From Prorocentrum cordatum (lineage: Eukaryota > Sar > Dinophyceae > Prorocentrales > Prorocentraceae): a stretch of 64,000 bases of DNA. The translations under genes were made by a program, and so were the position numbers. This document shows, in pieces, positions 37,413 through 60,385 of the stretch. The stretch is taken from positions 100,001-164,000 of the forward strand of contig CAUYUJ010018323.1 in assembly GCA_963575745.1 (NCBI GenBank), given 5' to 3'. The notes under the pieces were generated by a model. It was given only the letters and a program-made list of their open reading frames with translations. It was not told where the DNA came from and did no database searches. Position 1 is the first letter of the stretch. Each line of letters begins with the position of its first letter.

Positions 37413-37735
37413 TTGGGGCCTTGCATCCTTACTTTGCGCCCCGCGCCCCGCCCAGACAGACTGCGCCCCCCAGCGCGGGCGGCGCGGCCTCGGCGCCGCT
37501 CGCGGCCCCGCGCCCCGATCTCGAAGGGCAACGTTCAGTTCCTGCGGGCGGGGGGCGAGGGCGAGGAAGGGCGTTCGCGGCGCGAGATCGGATGGGGTCG
37601 AGGGCCTCCAGGGGCCTCCAGGAGCGGAGGTCGCTCCTGGAGGAGCAGCAGGGAGGAGCCAGGAGGGAGGGGCCAGGAGGAGCCAGGAGCAGCAGGGAGG
37701 AGGAGCAGGAGGAGGAGGCCAAGGAGACCAGAGTA
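37413..37735 (+). CDS. Possible exon, Arg/Gly/Glu-rich
   Basis: One frame includes RAPISKGNVQFLRAGGEGEE and GRSRREIGWGRG, then runs into AGGAGG repeats. The codon pattern is suggestive only; there is no clear acceptor or partner exon. Confidence 0.2.
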
Positions 37736-38105
37736 CCATAAGAAACCAGACTACCAATAAGAAACCAGACTGCCATAAGGAGCCAGACAACCATAAGAAA
37801 CCAGACTACCATATGAAACCAGACTACAATATGAAACCAGAATACCATACGAAACCATACTAAACCAGACTACCATAAGACACCAGACTACCATAACAAA
37901 CCAGACTACCATAATAATCCAGACTACCATAATAATCCAGACTACCAGAAGAATCCAAACTACCATAAGAAACCATACTACCATCATAAACCAGACTACC
38001 ATAATAAATAATAAACCAGACTACCATAAGAAACCATACTACCATACGAAACCATACTACCATAAGAAACCAGACTACTGTAACAAACCAGACTACCATA
38101 CGATT
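37733..38105. repeat. 18-bp minisatellite ACTACCATAAGAAACCAG
   Basis: About twenty degenerate head-to-tail copies, AT-rich compared with the surroundings. Poly Tyr/Val/Leu ORFs are artefacts. Confidence 0.9.
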
Positions 38106-38335
38106 AGGAGGAAGAGGACGAGGGAGGAGGAGGAGGATGACGACGACGACGACGATGACCAGGACGACCCCCAAGAGGACCCTGGGAGGCTCGTATTCCC
38201 AACCACCACTTAGGGGGAGGGCGATGCGCGGGTCCGGCAGCAGCTAGCAGCTAGCTCAAGTCGAGCACAGCGTACAAGCGAAAGAATTCCACTGGGGTCA
38301 TACCCTCCCCTCGGACACGACACCCGGCTGCCGCA

Positions 38336-50311
<11,976 letters not shown>

Positions 50312-50965
50312 ATTGAGGGAGGGCGAAGAAGGGGGGGTTGCAACCGCGGGCTTGGCCGGGGAACTCGAGGCTCCTGGAGGAGGAGGAGGAGGAGGAGTAG
50401 GAGTAGGAGGAGGAGGAGGGAGGGAGGCGGGGGGAGGAGGAGGAGGAGGGTAGGAAGTAGGCTGAGGTGGAGGGGGTGAGGAGGAGGAGGAGGCTGAGGA
50501 GGAGGCGGAGGAGGAGGAGGTAGGAGGCGGCGGCGGGGAGGAGAAGGGGGAGGAGAGGAGGTTGGTGGAGGAGGTGGGGAGAGGGAGAAGGGGAGCAGCA
50601 GCAGAGGAGGGCAGGCTGAGGAAGAGCAGAGGAGGAGGGAGCAGGAGGAGGAGCAGCCGCGACGCGGAGCGACGAGGAGCGTATGTAGGACGAGGGAGAT
50701 AGAGAGTGAGATGAGAGTAGACCTGCGACGGCTCGAGACGTCTGAAGGCCCGACGGTCACGAGCGCTCTGCTACATTGTTGGTTGACTGGAAAGGAAGGG
50801 GCGTGTGTGAGAGGAGGAGGGGCGGCAGGTTCGTGTGGTTCGGCTCAAGTCGGGCTTGCGAACCTGGACATCGGCAAATCTACCGGGAGAAACCGAGCGC
50901 CCGCGTGTCCCCCCCTTGTTTCGCTCGCCCCACGTGGCTGCCAGTAGGCTGTTGGCGGCCCGATG
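50312..50965. other. GAGGAGG-rich interval
   Basis: Mostly (GGA)n until about 50,700. A short frame at 50,711 (MRVDLRRLETSE) before a GC could be an exon but has no support. Confidence 0.4.
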
Positions 50966-51028
50966 GTCGGCTGGCGGCGGCCCGCCCCAATCCCTTGCCC
51001 ATCCCATCCTGACCCTTGCCCCATCCTC

Positions 51029-51793
51029 CGCCGGCCATCTGTGGCGCGGCTTCTCACCCCAGATCAGCTTCTGACGACCCTGTGGGCGAAGACACAGGAG
51101 GAGGAGGAGGAGGAGGAGGGGGAGGAGGAGTGGATGAGGGAGGAGGGAGGCGGTGGAGGAGGAGGGGGTGAGGAGGAGGAGGAGGAGGAGGAGGAGGAGG
51201 GGAGGAGGAGGGGTGGGGAGTGAGGAGGAGGAGGAGGAGGAGGAGGAGGAGGAGGAGGAGGGAGGGCCCCCAGTAGCTTCAGAGGCCCCAGGACAGCCCC
51301 AAGAGTTCCTCAGAGGCCTCTCAAGAGGAGGCTCTCAAGAGGGACCAAGGGCCTCCCTTCTTCCCCGTGGGTTGCCGCCCGTCGGCCCGCGTTTAGACCC
51401 CGGCCGCTGCCCAGCCCGTGGCCCGGCCCGGCCGTAGGCGAGGTGGCAGCGTAGTGTGGCCACCTCTGCCTCCTCTGTATGGCGGCGAGCTTTGGACCGA
51501 CAGAACAGAACGGAGGTGCATCGGGGGGTCACGCGGTCCAACGCCCGCCGTCGAGGGAATCCCCGGCCGCGGCCGGGCGTGCACTTGTGCCGCGCGGGGT
51601 TCGCGCCGAGGAGACAGGCGCGGGACTCCATCTCTCTCTATCTCTCCCTCTCTTGGGGTTCGGTTCGGTCATCCTCGTCGTCGTCGCCGTCATCGATCGT
51701 CGCATCGTCGATCGTCGATCGTCGGACGTCGGCTTTCTCTCTCTAGCCTCTAGCCATCGTCGTCGTCGTCGTCGTCGCTGTCGTCGTCGTCGC

Positions 51794-51873
<80 letters not shown>

Positions 51874-53183
51874 GTGCCTCGCCCGCGGATTCCCAGGGCA
51901 CCCCTCCCAGCGTTCGAGGCTCGAGGTTTCCTTGGAGGTCCAGGCGGGAGAAACGGCGCCGAGCGCAAGCGGAGAGAGAAGGGCGAGGAGGCGAAGGACG
52001 GGTGGAAGAGAATGGAGATGGGGAAAATGAGGAGGAGGAGGAGGAGGAGGAGGAGAAGGAGGAGGAGGAGGAGGAGGGCCCCCCCTGTCTTCCCCCCTTG
52101 GCGATGGTCACCGCTGTCGTCGCCGTCGTCGCGTTTCGGGCCGAGGTCACCCCGCGCCGACCTCGATTCCTCCTCGCCGACCCTGCTCGCTGAATTTCTT
52201 GTCGTTTTGCATCGTCCGAATGCTGTTTCGGAGCATTTTCTCGACCGATTTTTTCGCCGTGTGCGGTCTCGTTGGATTTTCGTTTATCTCACCAAATCGG
52301 GTGCCGAAGCGACGCAAAAAAAAACGTGCGCGTCGAAGTGGGGCACCAAACCATCCGTTGCAAAAAAAAACCTTTACGTGTCAAAACTTTGCGTTTTCAT
52401 TGGGAACTCGCTGCCGGCAGGTCGGCGAGGGGCGCGTCGGGGCCCAGATCGCACCCAGGGGACTGCGACAGGGGGGGGTCGAAAGTCAGCTTCGATGCGG
52501 CCCCAGATAAAACGAGAGGGTGGAGAAGGAACTCGACACGACAAAACCCGTACCCTCCTCCTCCTCCTCGCCCTCCCCTCCAAAACTGCTCTCCTCCTCC
52601 TCCCCCTCCTCCCCCTCCTCCTTCCGTCCTCCTCCTCCTCCTGTTCCTTACTCTTTCCCTCGGTCCTTTCCTCCTCCTCCTCCTCCTCCTCCTCCTCCTC
52701 CTCGGGGTTCACTGTGAGGGGGTTTGCTTCACCCTCGAAGGACCCTGACATCTCAGCAGGTGTGTCCACGGACGCTCTATCCTGCGAGCTGTATTCGCAC
52801 TTCAACTGCGGATGTTGTGGGAAGCGGGTCATCGCAACAGTCTCCTCGCGCGGGCAGTCTGGAACGGCATGCTTGGCTTGCCAGCGACGCGCCCAAGACG
52901 GCTCCAAGAGGGGGTCCAAACGGGAGACCCGTACGGATATTTCAAGCCCTCGGCCCCGAGAGCCCCCCAGGAGCATCCGAGAGGCTTCCGAAAGGCTCCC
53001 AAGAGGCCCCAAGAGACCCCAAAAGGCCCCAAGAAGCTCCCAAAAAGCCTTCAGGAGGCGCCCACGAGCCCCCACGAGGCCCCCAAGCGGCCCCAGGAGG
53101 CCTCCAAAATGCCCCGTCCCAAGCACGCAACCAAGTGCCAGCGATGCCACAATATGGGCCGGCGGAATGAGCGAAGCGATTGA
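51029..53183 (+). CDS. 3' part of a Cys-rich (zinc-ribbon) protein gene
   Basis: Three pieces are protein-like: ~51,029-51,093 (VARLLTPDQLLTTLWAKTQ), ~52,760-52,895 (STDALSCELYSHFNCGCCGK, RVIATVSSRGQSGTACLACQ) and ~53,099-53,183 (MPRPKHATKCQRCHNMGRRN, ERSD, TGA). The second has two CxxC pairs and the third another CxxC-H, consistent with stacked zinc ribbons. CCAAGAGG-type minisatellite fills the intron between the last two. Intermediate exons in 51,100-52,750 were not resolved. Confidence 0.45.
51660..51872. repeat. (CGTCGC)n microsatellite
   Basis: CGTCGT then GTCGCC arrays, intronic or intergenic. Confidence 0.95.
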
Positions 53184-53210
53184 ATGAAAAATCACGTCGT
53201 GCAGCAGCCT

Positions 53211-53245
<35 letters not shown>

Positions 53246-53377
53246 ATCCTCCTCCTCCTCCTCGTCGCCCTCCTCCTCCTCCTCCTCCTCCTCCTCCTCC
53301 TCCTCCTCCCCCCACCCCCATCCTCCCCCGCCGACCGCTCCGCCTTTCGCTGCCAGTCCGACCCGGCCGCCGGGCGT

Positions 53378-53705
53378 GCCCAACCTGCCCGGCCTGCCCG
53401 GCGTGCCTGGCGTTCCCGGCGTGCCCGGCGTTCCCGGCGTGTCCGGCGTTCCCGGCGTGCTCGGCGTTCCCGGCGTTCCCGGGGTTCCCGGCGTGCCCGG
53501 CGTTCCCGGCGTGCCCGGCGTTGCCGGCGTGCCCGGTGTTCCTGGCGTGCCCGGCGTTCCCGGCGTCCCCGACGTTCCCGGCGTTCCCGGCGTTCCCGGC
53601 CGGCGTTCCCGGCCGCGGCGCTCCCGGCGTTCCCGGCCGGCCTCCCGGCGTTCCTGGGGCTCCCGGCGTTCCCGGCGCTCCCAGCGCGCCCGGCGCTCCC
53701 GGGCC
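53378..53705. repeat. 9-bp minisatellite GGCGTTCCC
   Basis: About 35 units of GGCGTKCCC/GGCGTTCCC. It could encode a collagen-like GVP repeat on + or GTP on -, but it has no gene context, follows a stop, and is treated as a minisatellite. Confidence 0.85.
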
Positions 53706-53851
53706 CAGGTTCCACCCCTTATGGGTTTTTGAAGGATTTCGGCATGCGCGCGCGCGACGACGCGCGCGCGTGCACTTCGTCCCATTTTTTGGACAGGGAT
53801 TCGCGACAAAGCGTTATGTTAGAACAAAAAATGTCACCGCATAGTTTTTTA

Positions 53852-53852
<1 letters not shown>

Positions 53853-53885
<33 letters not shown>
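53853..53885. repeat. (TA)n tract
   Basis: Pure TA repeat just before the direct repeat at 53,893. Confidence 0.95.
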
Positions 53886-53887
<2 letters not shown>

Positions 53888-53892
53888 CTGAA

Positions 53893-54060
53893 TTATCCCG
53901 GCAACGCAACCTAACAGCGATGTGTAGGAGAATATCTGGAAGCATTCCCCCTAAGATTCAGATGAGAATCCAGTTGTAGAATTCTGCTGTTCTCGCAGTC
54001 GTAGTCGCATTCGCGATGACAGTCTCAGTGGCAACGGCAGTCGCAGTCACAGCCTCAGCC
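53893..54060 (+). repeat. Long direct repeat D, copy 1
   Basis: TTATCCCGGCAACGCAACCT, AACAGCGATGTGTAGGAG, GATGAGAATCCAGTTGTAGA, ATTCTGCTGTTCTCGCAGTC and CGCATTCGCGATGACAGTC recur with few changes at 60,218-60,385. Each copy runs straight into a CAGCCT array. Confidence 0.85.
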
Positions 54061-54815
54061 TCAGGGCTGCGGCTGCTGTGCGGGCGCAGCCTAGCCTTCG
54101 GTGTGCTCAGCCTCATGCCTGCCTCAGGCGCCTTCAGCCTCAGATCTGCTTCAGCTCGAGGCATCGGCAGTCTGGCTTCACAGCCGTTCGGGGTCGGAGC
54201 GCGCTGGCCTCAGCCTCAGCCTGCCTCAGCCTCACCCTGATCAGCCTAGGCCTCTACCTCAGCCTCAGCCTCAGCCTGCCTAGCCTCAGCCTGCCTCAGC
54301 CTCAGCCTCAGCCTGCTTCAGCCTCAGCCTCAGTCTGCCTTCAGCCTCGGCCTCAGCCTCAGCCTCAGCCTGCCTCAGCCTCAGCCTCGGCCAGCCTCAG
54401 CCTCGAGCCTGCATTCAGCCTCAGCCGTCAGCCTCAGCCTGGCCTCAGCTTCAGCCTGCTCAGCCTCAGCCTCAGCCTCAGGCCTGCCTTAGCCTGAGCC
54501 TCAGCCTCAGCCTTGCTTCAGCTCAGACCTCAAGTTCGGCTGAGCTCGACCTCAGCCTCAGCCTGCCTCAGCCTGAGCCTGCCTCAGCCTCATCCTCAGC
54601 CTCAGCCTGCCTCAGCCTCAGCCTGCCTCAGCCTCAGCCTCAGCCTGCCTCAGCCTCAGCCTCAGCCTGCCTCAGCCTCAGCCTCAGTCTGCCTTCGGCC
54701 TCGGCCTCAGCCTCAGCCTGCCTCAGCCTCAGCCTGCATCAGCCTCACCCTCAGCCTGCTTCAGCCTCAGCCTGCCTCAGCCTCAGCCTCAGCCTGCCTC
54801 AGCTTCAGCCTCAGC
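54060..54815. repeat. CAGCCT/CAGCCTGCCT minisatellite
   Basis: Interspersed CAGCCTCAGCCTGCCT units; a shorter array lies at 60,385-60,705. Confidence 0.9.
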
Positions 54816-54904
54816 CAAAGCTCGGGTGTTCTCACGACTAGGAAAACTGAAACACGACAAGAGAAAACTGAAACACGACAAGGCACGGCTTATTTACGAC
54901 AAGC

Positions 54905-55502
54905 ACTTTCGGCGCCCACTTTCGGCGCCCATTGTCGGCGCCCACTTTCGGGGCCCACTTTCGGCGCCCACTTTCGGGGCCCACTTTCGGCGCCCACTTT
55001 CGGCGCCCACTTTCGGCGCCCACTTTCGGCGCCCACTTTCGGGGCCCACTTTCGGGGCCCACTTTCGGGGCCCACTTTCGGGGCCCACTTTCGGCGCCCA
55101 CTTTCGGCGCCCACTTTCGGCGCCCACTTTCGGCGCCCACTTTCGGCGCCCACTTTCGGCGCCCACTTTCGGGGCCCACTTTCGGCGCCCACTTTCGCCG
55201 CCCACTTTCGGGGCCCACTTTCGGCGCCCACTTTCGGCGCCCACTTTCGCCGCCCACTTTCGGCGCTCACTTTCGGCGCCCACTTTCGGCGCCCACTTTC
55301 GGGGCCCACTTTCGGGGCCCACTCTCGGGGCCCACTGTCGGGGCCCAAAAACGGGGCCCACATTCGGGGCCCATTTTCGGGGCCCACTTTCGGCGCCCAC
55401 GTTCGGCGCCCACGTTTGGCGCCCACGTTCGGCGCCCACTTTCCGCGCCCACTTTCCGCGCCCACTTTCGGCGCCCACTTTCGGCGCCCACTTTCGGCTC
55501 CC
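54905..55502. repeat. 13-bp satellite GGCGCCCACTTTC
   Basis: About 45 units with GGGGCCC and GCCGCCC variants. All six frames stay open because no unit carries a stop, which explains several overlapping 200-residue ORFs. Confidence 0.95.
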
Positions 55503-58220
55503 AGGGGGAGTTCTTTTGCAAAAAGAACCAAAACCAAAAGCGAAAGGATTCAGCATGCCGGGCACCCCTGTGATGAATCAAGAGGGGGCCGCGGATCGAA
55601 GACGCCTACGGCGAATCACCGCCGCCCCCTGCCTTTTTGAAAGCGCCAGCGTGGCCGAAAGTTGGGTTTGAGCTTGGCCAAGCTATCGGGCCACGCGTTC
55701 CCCGAGTGGGTTTCGAAAGCCTTCGAGGAACACGGAGTGGGGCGAGCTATCGGACCAGGTGGTTTCCGAGCTTTCGGGACGTCTTGGAGGGGTCTTGGGC
55801 TGTCTTGGAGGCCTCTGGCGGGCCTTCTGGGCAGTCTAAGGCCATCTTCAGGCCATTTGGGGCCGTCTTGGGTGCATCTTGGGGCCTTCTTGGCCGTCTT
55901 GGAGGCCTTCTTGGCCGTCTCGGAGGCGTCTTGGAGGCCATCCTGGCCGTCTTGGAGGCCATCTTCGGCGTCTTCGGGGCCGTCTTGGGGGCCTCTTGGG
56001 CTCTTCTTGGGGCCCTCTTGGGGACCTCTTGGGCTGTCATGGGGCCATCTTGGAGGCCTCTTTGGCGCTCTTGGAACGATGTTGGGGGCCTCTTGGGCCC
56101 TCTTGGGCCGTCGGAGAGCTGATAAGAAGAATATGCCAAGATCCTTCAAAAGACGAAGGGAAATCAGTGATTTTTACCCTTTCGGGCCTTCCTGGAGGAG
56201 TCTTGGAAGCCTCTTGGGGGCCTCTTGGCCAGTCTTAGGCCATCTTGGAGCCATCTTGGGCCGTCTTGGAGGCTTCTTGGACGAGCTTGAAGGCATCTTG
56301 GACTCTCGGGCCGTCTTGGAAGCCATCTTGGACCATCTTTGGCGACTTGGAGGCTATCTTGAGCCATCTTGGAGGCCACCTTGGGCCAACGTGACCATCT
56401 CAGATGCCATCTTGCGCCGTTTTGGAGAATCCGTTGCGGTCGCTGAGGTCGTTCCCGGGCTCTTCCGGGACCCTGGCGGGATCGGCCGAAGTCCCAGGGG
56501 GAGTTCTTTTGGAAAAGAATCAGGAGGGAAAGAAACACACAGACACAATTAATCGCCGATGCCCCAGAAAATATGGGAAAATATGGGAAGTGTGGGGGGT
56601 GGAAGACAGAAACCCAGAAAATATAGGAAAATATGGGGAATATTTTTATTTGTGTGTATTTATTTGTGTGTCCTGGGGCCCCTTCAAAGAACCAAAACCA
56701 AAATCGAAAGGATCTAGCACGCCGGGCACCCCTGTAGCAAGCCAACAGGGGGCGGCGGATCGAAGACGCCTACGGCGAATCACCGCCGCCCCCTGCCTTT
56801 TTGGAGTCGCATGTGTGGCCGAACGTTGAGGCCAGACCTGCCAAGCTATCGGACCATGTGTTCCCAGAATCGGTTTGGAAAGCCTTCGGGGAACACGTGG
56901 GCATCTTGAAGGTCCTCTTGGCCGCCTGGAGGCCATTTTGACCCTTTCGGGCCTTCTTGGAGGGCTCTTGGGCCGTCTTGGAGGCCACCTTGAGCGTCTT
57001 GGATGCCTCTTGGGCCGTCTTGGGGGCCTCTTGGGGCCGTCTTGGGCCTCTCGGGCGAGCTTTTGGGGGCACTTGGGCTGTCTCGGGCCGTCGGAATACC
57101 GAAAACAAGCAATGCTGCAACCCTTCAAAAACTCATGGGAAATCAATACTTTTGGCCTTTTCGGGCCTTCCTGGAGGCCCTCTTGGGGGCCTCCTGGGCC
57201 GTTTTGGGCCATCTTAGGGCCATCTTCGGCCGTCTTAGGGCCGTCTTAGAGGCCATCTTGGGCGTCTTAAAAGGCCTCCTGGGCCGTCTTGGGGGCCTCT
57301 TGGGGCCGTCTTGGGGGCCTCTAGGGCCGTTCTGGGGCCATCTTGGAGGCTTCTTGGGCGATTTTTGGGCGATCTTTGGGGGCTCTCGGGCCGTATCGGG
57401 CCGTCGGAAGGCCGAAACGAAGCAAATGTCAAAATCCTTCAAAAACCTTTGGAAAATCATTGTTTTTGGCCCTTGGAGGCCTCTTGGGCCGTCTTGGGCC
57501 AGCTTCGAGCCAACTTCGGCCATCTTGGTGGGCTCCTGGCCCGTCTGACGCCGTCGGAAGCCGTTCGGGGAGCCTTTCTGGGCCGACTTGGGGCCCTATT
57601 GGGGTGCTCCGGGGCCGTCTTAGAGGCCATCTTGGGCGTCTTGGAGGCCTCTTGGGTCGTCTTTGTGCCCTCTTGGGGCCGTCTTGGGGGCCTCTTGGGC
57701 AGTCCTGAGGCCATCTTGGATGCCTCTTGGGCGCTGTGGGGGCGATCTTGCGGGCCTCTTGGGCTGTTTTGTGTCGTCGGAAAGCCGAAAAGCAGCGAAT
57801 GCCAAAATCCTTCAAAAACCTATGAACAATCAATGATTTGGGCCTCTTCGGGCCCTCCTGGAGGACCTCTTGGAGGCCTCTTGGACCGTCTTGGAGGCCT
57901 CTGGGGAGCCTCTTGGGCCGTCTTGGGCCGTCTTGGACTCTCTTGGGCCGTCTTGGACCATCTTGGGCGAACTTGGAGGCCATCTGGGACTATCTTGGAT
58001 ACCATCTTGGGCCAACATGGCCATCTTGGAGGCCATCTTGAGCCGTCTTGGAGGATTTTGTGTGGACTTTGAGGTGGTTTACGCGGCAGTCCTGGAACCT
58101 GGCGGAACGGGCCGAAGCCCCAGGGGGAGTTCTTTTGGAAAAGAACCAACACCGATAGGATCTAGCACGCCAGGCACCCCTCTTGCAAGCAAAAGGGGGC
58201 GGCGGATAACGGAAAGAGCG
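55498..58220 (+). repeat. Higher-order repeat: GTTCTTTT-hairpin unit plus GGCCGTCTTGG array
   Basis: Three unit heads at 55,498, 56,493 and 58,111 start CCAGGGGGAGTTCTTTTG and contain GCCGGGCACCCCT; the first two also have a GGGGGCGGCGGAT/ATCACCGCCGCCCC hairpin. GGCCGTCTTGGAGG minisatellites follow, with CCGTCGGAAGCCGAAA..CCTTCAAAAAC cores at 56,108, 57,088, 57,402 and 57,773. Confidence 0.75.
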
Positions 58221-58390
58221 AGGTACGAGTGATGACGTTGTGTTTTAGGGCGAAGCCCCTAAGGGGGAGTGCAGAGGGGGGTGTAGGGCGAGGGAATGGG
58301 TAACGGAAAGAGCGAGGTACGAGTGATGACGTTCTGGTGTGCGCGAAGCCCTAAAGGGAGGGGTTCCAGGGGAGGGGGGTAGGGCGGGGG
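58208..58390 (+). repeat. Tandem duplication of about 94 bp
   Basis: AACGGAAAGAGCGAGGTACG and AGTGATGACGTT occur at 58,208 and 58,302, each followed by GCGAAGCCC..AAGGG. Confidence 0.75.
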
Positions 58391-58863
58391 AATGAGTGTT
58401 AATGGCCGTTTTCGGGTTTTCTCTTGGGTTTTTGTATGTTTTGCGGGTTCTCCCCTTTGCCGTCCCAGAAGAGCCCAAGACCGCCCAAGACAGCCCCACG
58501 ACGTCCCAAGAGTCCTCCCAGACGCCCCAAGAGGCGCCCAAGAGGCGTCCCAAGAGGGCCCCAAGAGGCCAAAATCATTGATTTTCTGTTTTTAAAAACG
58601 GGCATTTTTAGCATACACGGCTTTGCGGCTTCAACGGCGTTGACGACGGCCCAAGAGGCCCGCAAGACCGCCCCAAGACGGCCCAAGAGGCTCCCAAGAG
58701 GCCCCCAAAATGGCCCAAGAGGTCCCCAAGATGACCCAAGAGGTGCCCAAGACGGCCAAAAAGGGCCCCAAGACGGCCCCAAGAGGGGGACCACGAACCG
58801 AAAAGTCTTAGCTTTTCGCCCCAAGACTTCCCCCAGGAGGCCCCAAGAGCCCCCCAAGAAGCC

Positions 58864-58885
58864 TCCGCAGCCATTCTGGCTCAAG
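58864..58885 (+). other. Spliced-leader relic upstream of the DUF3431-like gene
   Basis: 20 of 22 positions match the dinoflagellate spliced leader; only positions 5 and 13 (both T to C) differ. The 3' part reads GCAGCCATTCTGGCTCAAG. It is on the coding strand, 85 nt before the ATG at 58,971. A match this close is not expected by chance in 64 kb. Confidence 0.9.
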
Positions 58886-58970
58886 TGCCTCTGTCTCGAG
58901 CACTTGTGGAGCAGTTCTTTTCTCGTACCTCAGCTCTTTCCATCGTGCCCCGGTCAGGATCTGGCCTCGC

Positions 58971-60071
58971 ATGGGACTTGCCGCGCTGGTCCTCAGCGCC
59001 CTGAACGCTTGCGTCGCCTCCGGCCTGCTGCTGCCGTGGGATGGTGACTTTGTTGTCGACGAGTTGGGGGTGGGCGATCTTGAGGGAGACGATCCAACTG
59101 TGGATCCCTGGAGCTTGAGGTCTGGGAACTTGCAGCATCCCTACCAGGCAGAGTCGCCCGACTTCTACGTCAAGCTGCAAGACGAGATGACAGAACGGCA
59201 TGCCGCAGTTGCGAAATCTCACGCTGAAGCTCAGCACATGCGTCCCCCCCCCCCCAAGAGCATCGACATCGCCTTCAGCCTGACAGAGGGTGCCGATCTC
59301 CCTGCCTGGGCCCACGACATCCTCAGCGGATCCTGGGGGATCGGCCTGTCATTGACCGTTTATGTGAAGACGGACGGGTTGGGCAGAGATGAAGAGGTCG
59401 TCCTCGAGCGTAGACGAGGTTTCGAGAAAGTGGCGATCGCAAATCTCGGAAGGAACGAACACGCGTATGTAAAACACCTGGCGCGGAGATACAATACCTT
59501 TCCAGATGTCCAGATATTGACCAAGACGAATGACGTATCTCCCGAAATGATAAGGTCCATGGTGGATGCAAATCGAAATGGTTCCTATGGTTTCATCTCC
59601 CACCCATGGAAGTTTCAACGCCGTTACCTAACAGTGCGGTGCGACAGTGCGTGGGAGAACCATGCATTGTTTCCGGAGTTCTGTCACGGCAATACGGTCA
59701 GCGGCACAATTCGCCCTGTCAAGGAGTTGCCTGGCTGGCTGGTAATTCGCCCTGCTAGAGTTCAACCGGATTATTGCGATTTGAGTTGGCCGCTTTTCAA
59801 CAGACAAGGGCGGCTCCCATTCTTACACGAAGCTCACGGCGAGGGCACATTTTCTATTCGCCGCGATGTGTTGGCACAGTTTCCGCACGATTGGTACCTT
59901 ACTTGGAGCAATCTCACGTACAAATGCGCCATTCGTAGCTATATGGGAAATCATCACGACGATGCCATGATGGAGGTTTTCCCTTTAGTGTTCAGCAAGG
60001 AAAGGTACATGTCGGACTTTCCCGTGTACCACATCTCGCCGAGCACTGTAGCCTTGTACGACAAGAACTGA
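58971..60071 (+). CDS. Secreted/Golgi DUF3431-like protein, 366 aa, intronless
   Basis: Starts MGLAALVLSALNACVASGLL, a hydrophobic signal peptide. The core VAIANLGRNEHAYVKHLARR and YNTFPDVQILTKTND matches the DUF3431 pattern N-x-GR-E-x-H-x-Y-x2-H-x6-Y-x2-P-D. HGEGTFSIRRDVLAQFPHDW follows near the C-terminus. DUF3431 proteins are thought to be glycosyltransferase-like; the substrate is unknown. A single uninterrupted ORF with an SL relic 85 nt upstream is unlike every other large gene here and points to retroposition. Codon use looks normal and I see no frameshift, so it may be functional. Downstream, CAACGTGCGCTTATCGAC is duplicated (60,150-60,210). Confidence 0.7.
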   Translation: MGLAALVLSALNACVASGLLLPWDGDFVVDELGVGDLEGDDPTVDPWSLRSGNLQHPYQAESPDFYVKLQDEMTERHAAVAKSHAEAQHMRPPPPKSIDIAFSLTEGADLPAWAHDILSGSWGIGLSLTVYVKTDGLGRDEEVVLERRRGFEKVAIANLGRNEHAYVKHLARRYNTFPDVQILTKTNDVSPEMIRSMVDANRNGSYGFISHPWKFQRRYLTVRCDSAWENHALFPEFCHGNTVSGTIRPVKELPGWLVIRPARVQPDYCDLSWPLFNRQGRLPFLHEAHGEGTFSIRRDVLAQFPHDWYLTWSNLTYKCAIRSYMGNHHDDAMMEVFPLVFSKERYMSDFPVYHISPSTVALYDKN

Positions 60072-60217
60072 CAGGGGTCATAGATCCCTCCAACGAGTTT
60101 TCCCTCTTGACGCACTTGGCTCAAGAGGAGAGCGCTTATTGACTCATTAGCCAACGTGCGCTTATCGACCAACAATTTATCAATAATCAACGTGCGCTTA
60201 TCGACCTACAGAATGTC

Positions 60218-60385
60218 ATTATCCCGGCAAAGCAACCTAACAGCCATGTGTAGGAGCATATCTGGAAGCATTCCCCTTATGATTCGGATGAGAATCCAGT
60301 TGTAGAATTCTGCTGTTCTCGCAGTCGTAGTCGCATTCGCGATGACAGTCGCAGTGGCAACGGCAGTCGCAGTCACAGCCTCAGC
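60218..60385 (+). repeat. Long direct repeat D, copy 2
   Basis: Near-identical to 53,893-54,060, again leading into CAGCCT repeats (60,385-60,705). The two copies flank a 6.2-kb block that contains the satellites and the retrogene. Confidence 0.85.

Noticed and set aside
37733-38105. CRISPR-like spaced repeats
   Set aside because: A contiguous 18-bp minisatellite without unique spacers, in a eukaryotic context.
53184-53732. Collagen-like GVPGVP ORF
   Set aside because: Pure 9-bp minisatellite after a stop codon, with a poly-Ser lead from CTCCTC repeats.
54838-55671. Overlapping 200-280 residue ORFs on both strands
   Set aside because: Products of the 13-bp satellite, which has no stops in any frame.
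58971-60071. DUF3431-like gene as recent bacterial transfer
   Set aside because: Absence of introns is better explained by the spliced-leader relic; composition is like its neighbours.
60107-60126. TTGGCTCAAG downstream of the DUF3431-like gene
   Set aside because: Only the last ten bases of the leader match, and the position is 3' of the stop codon.
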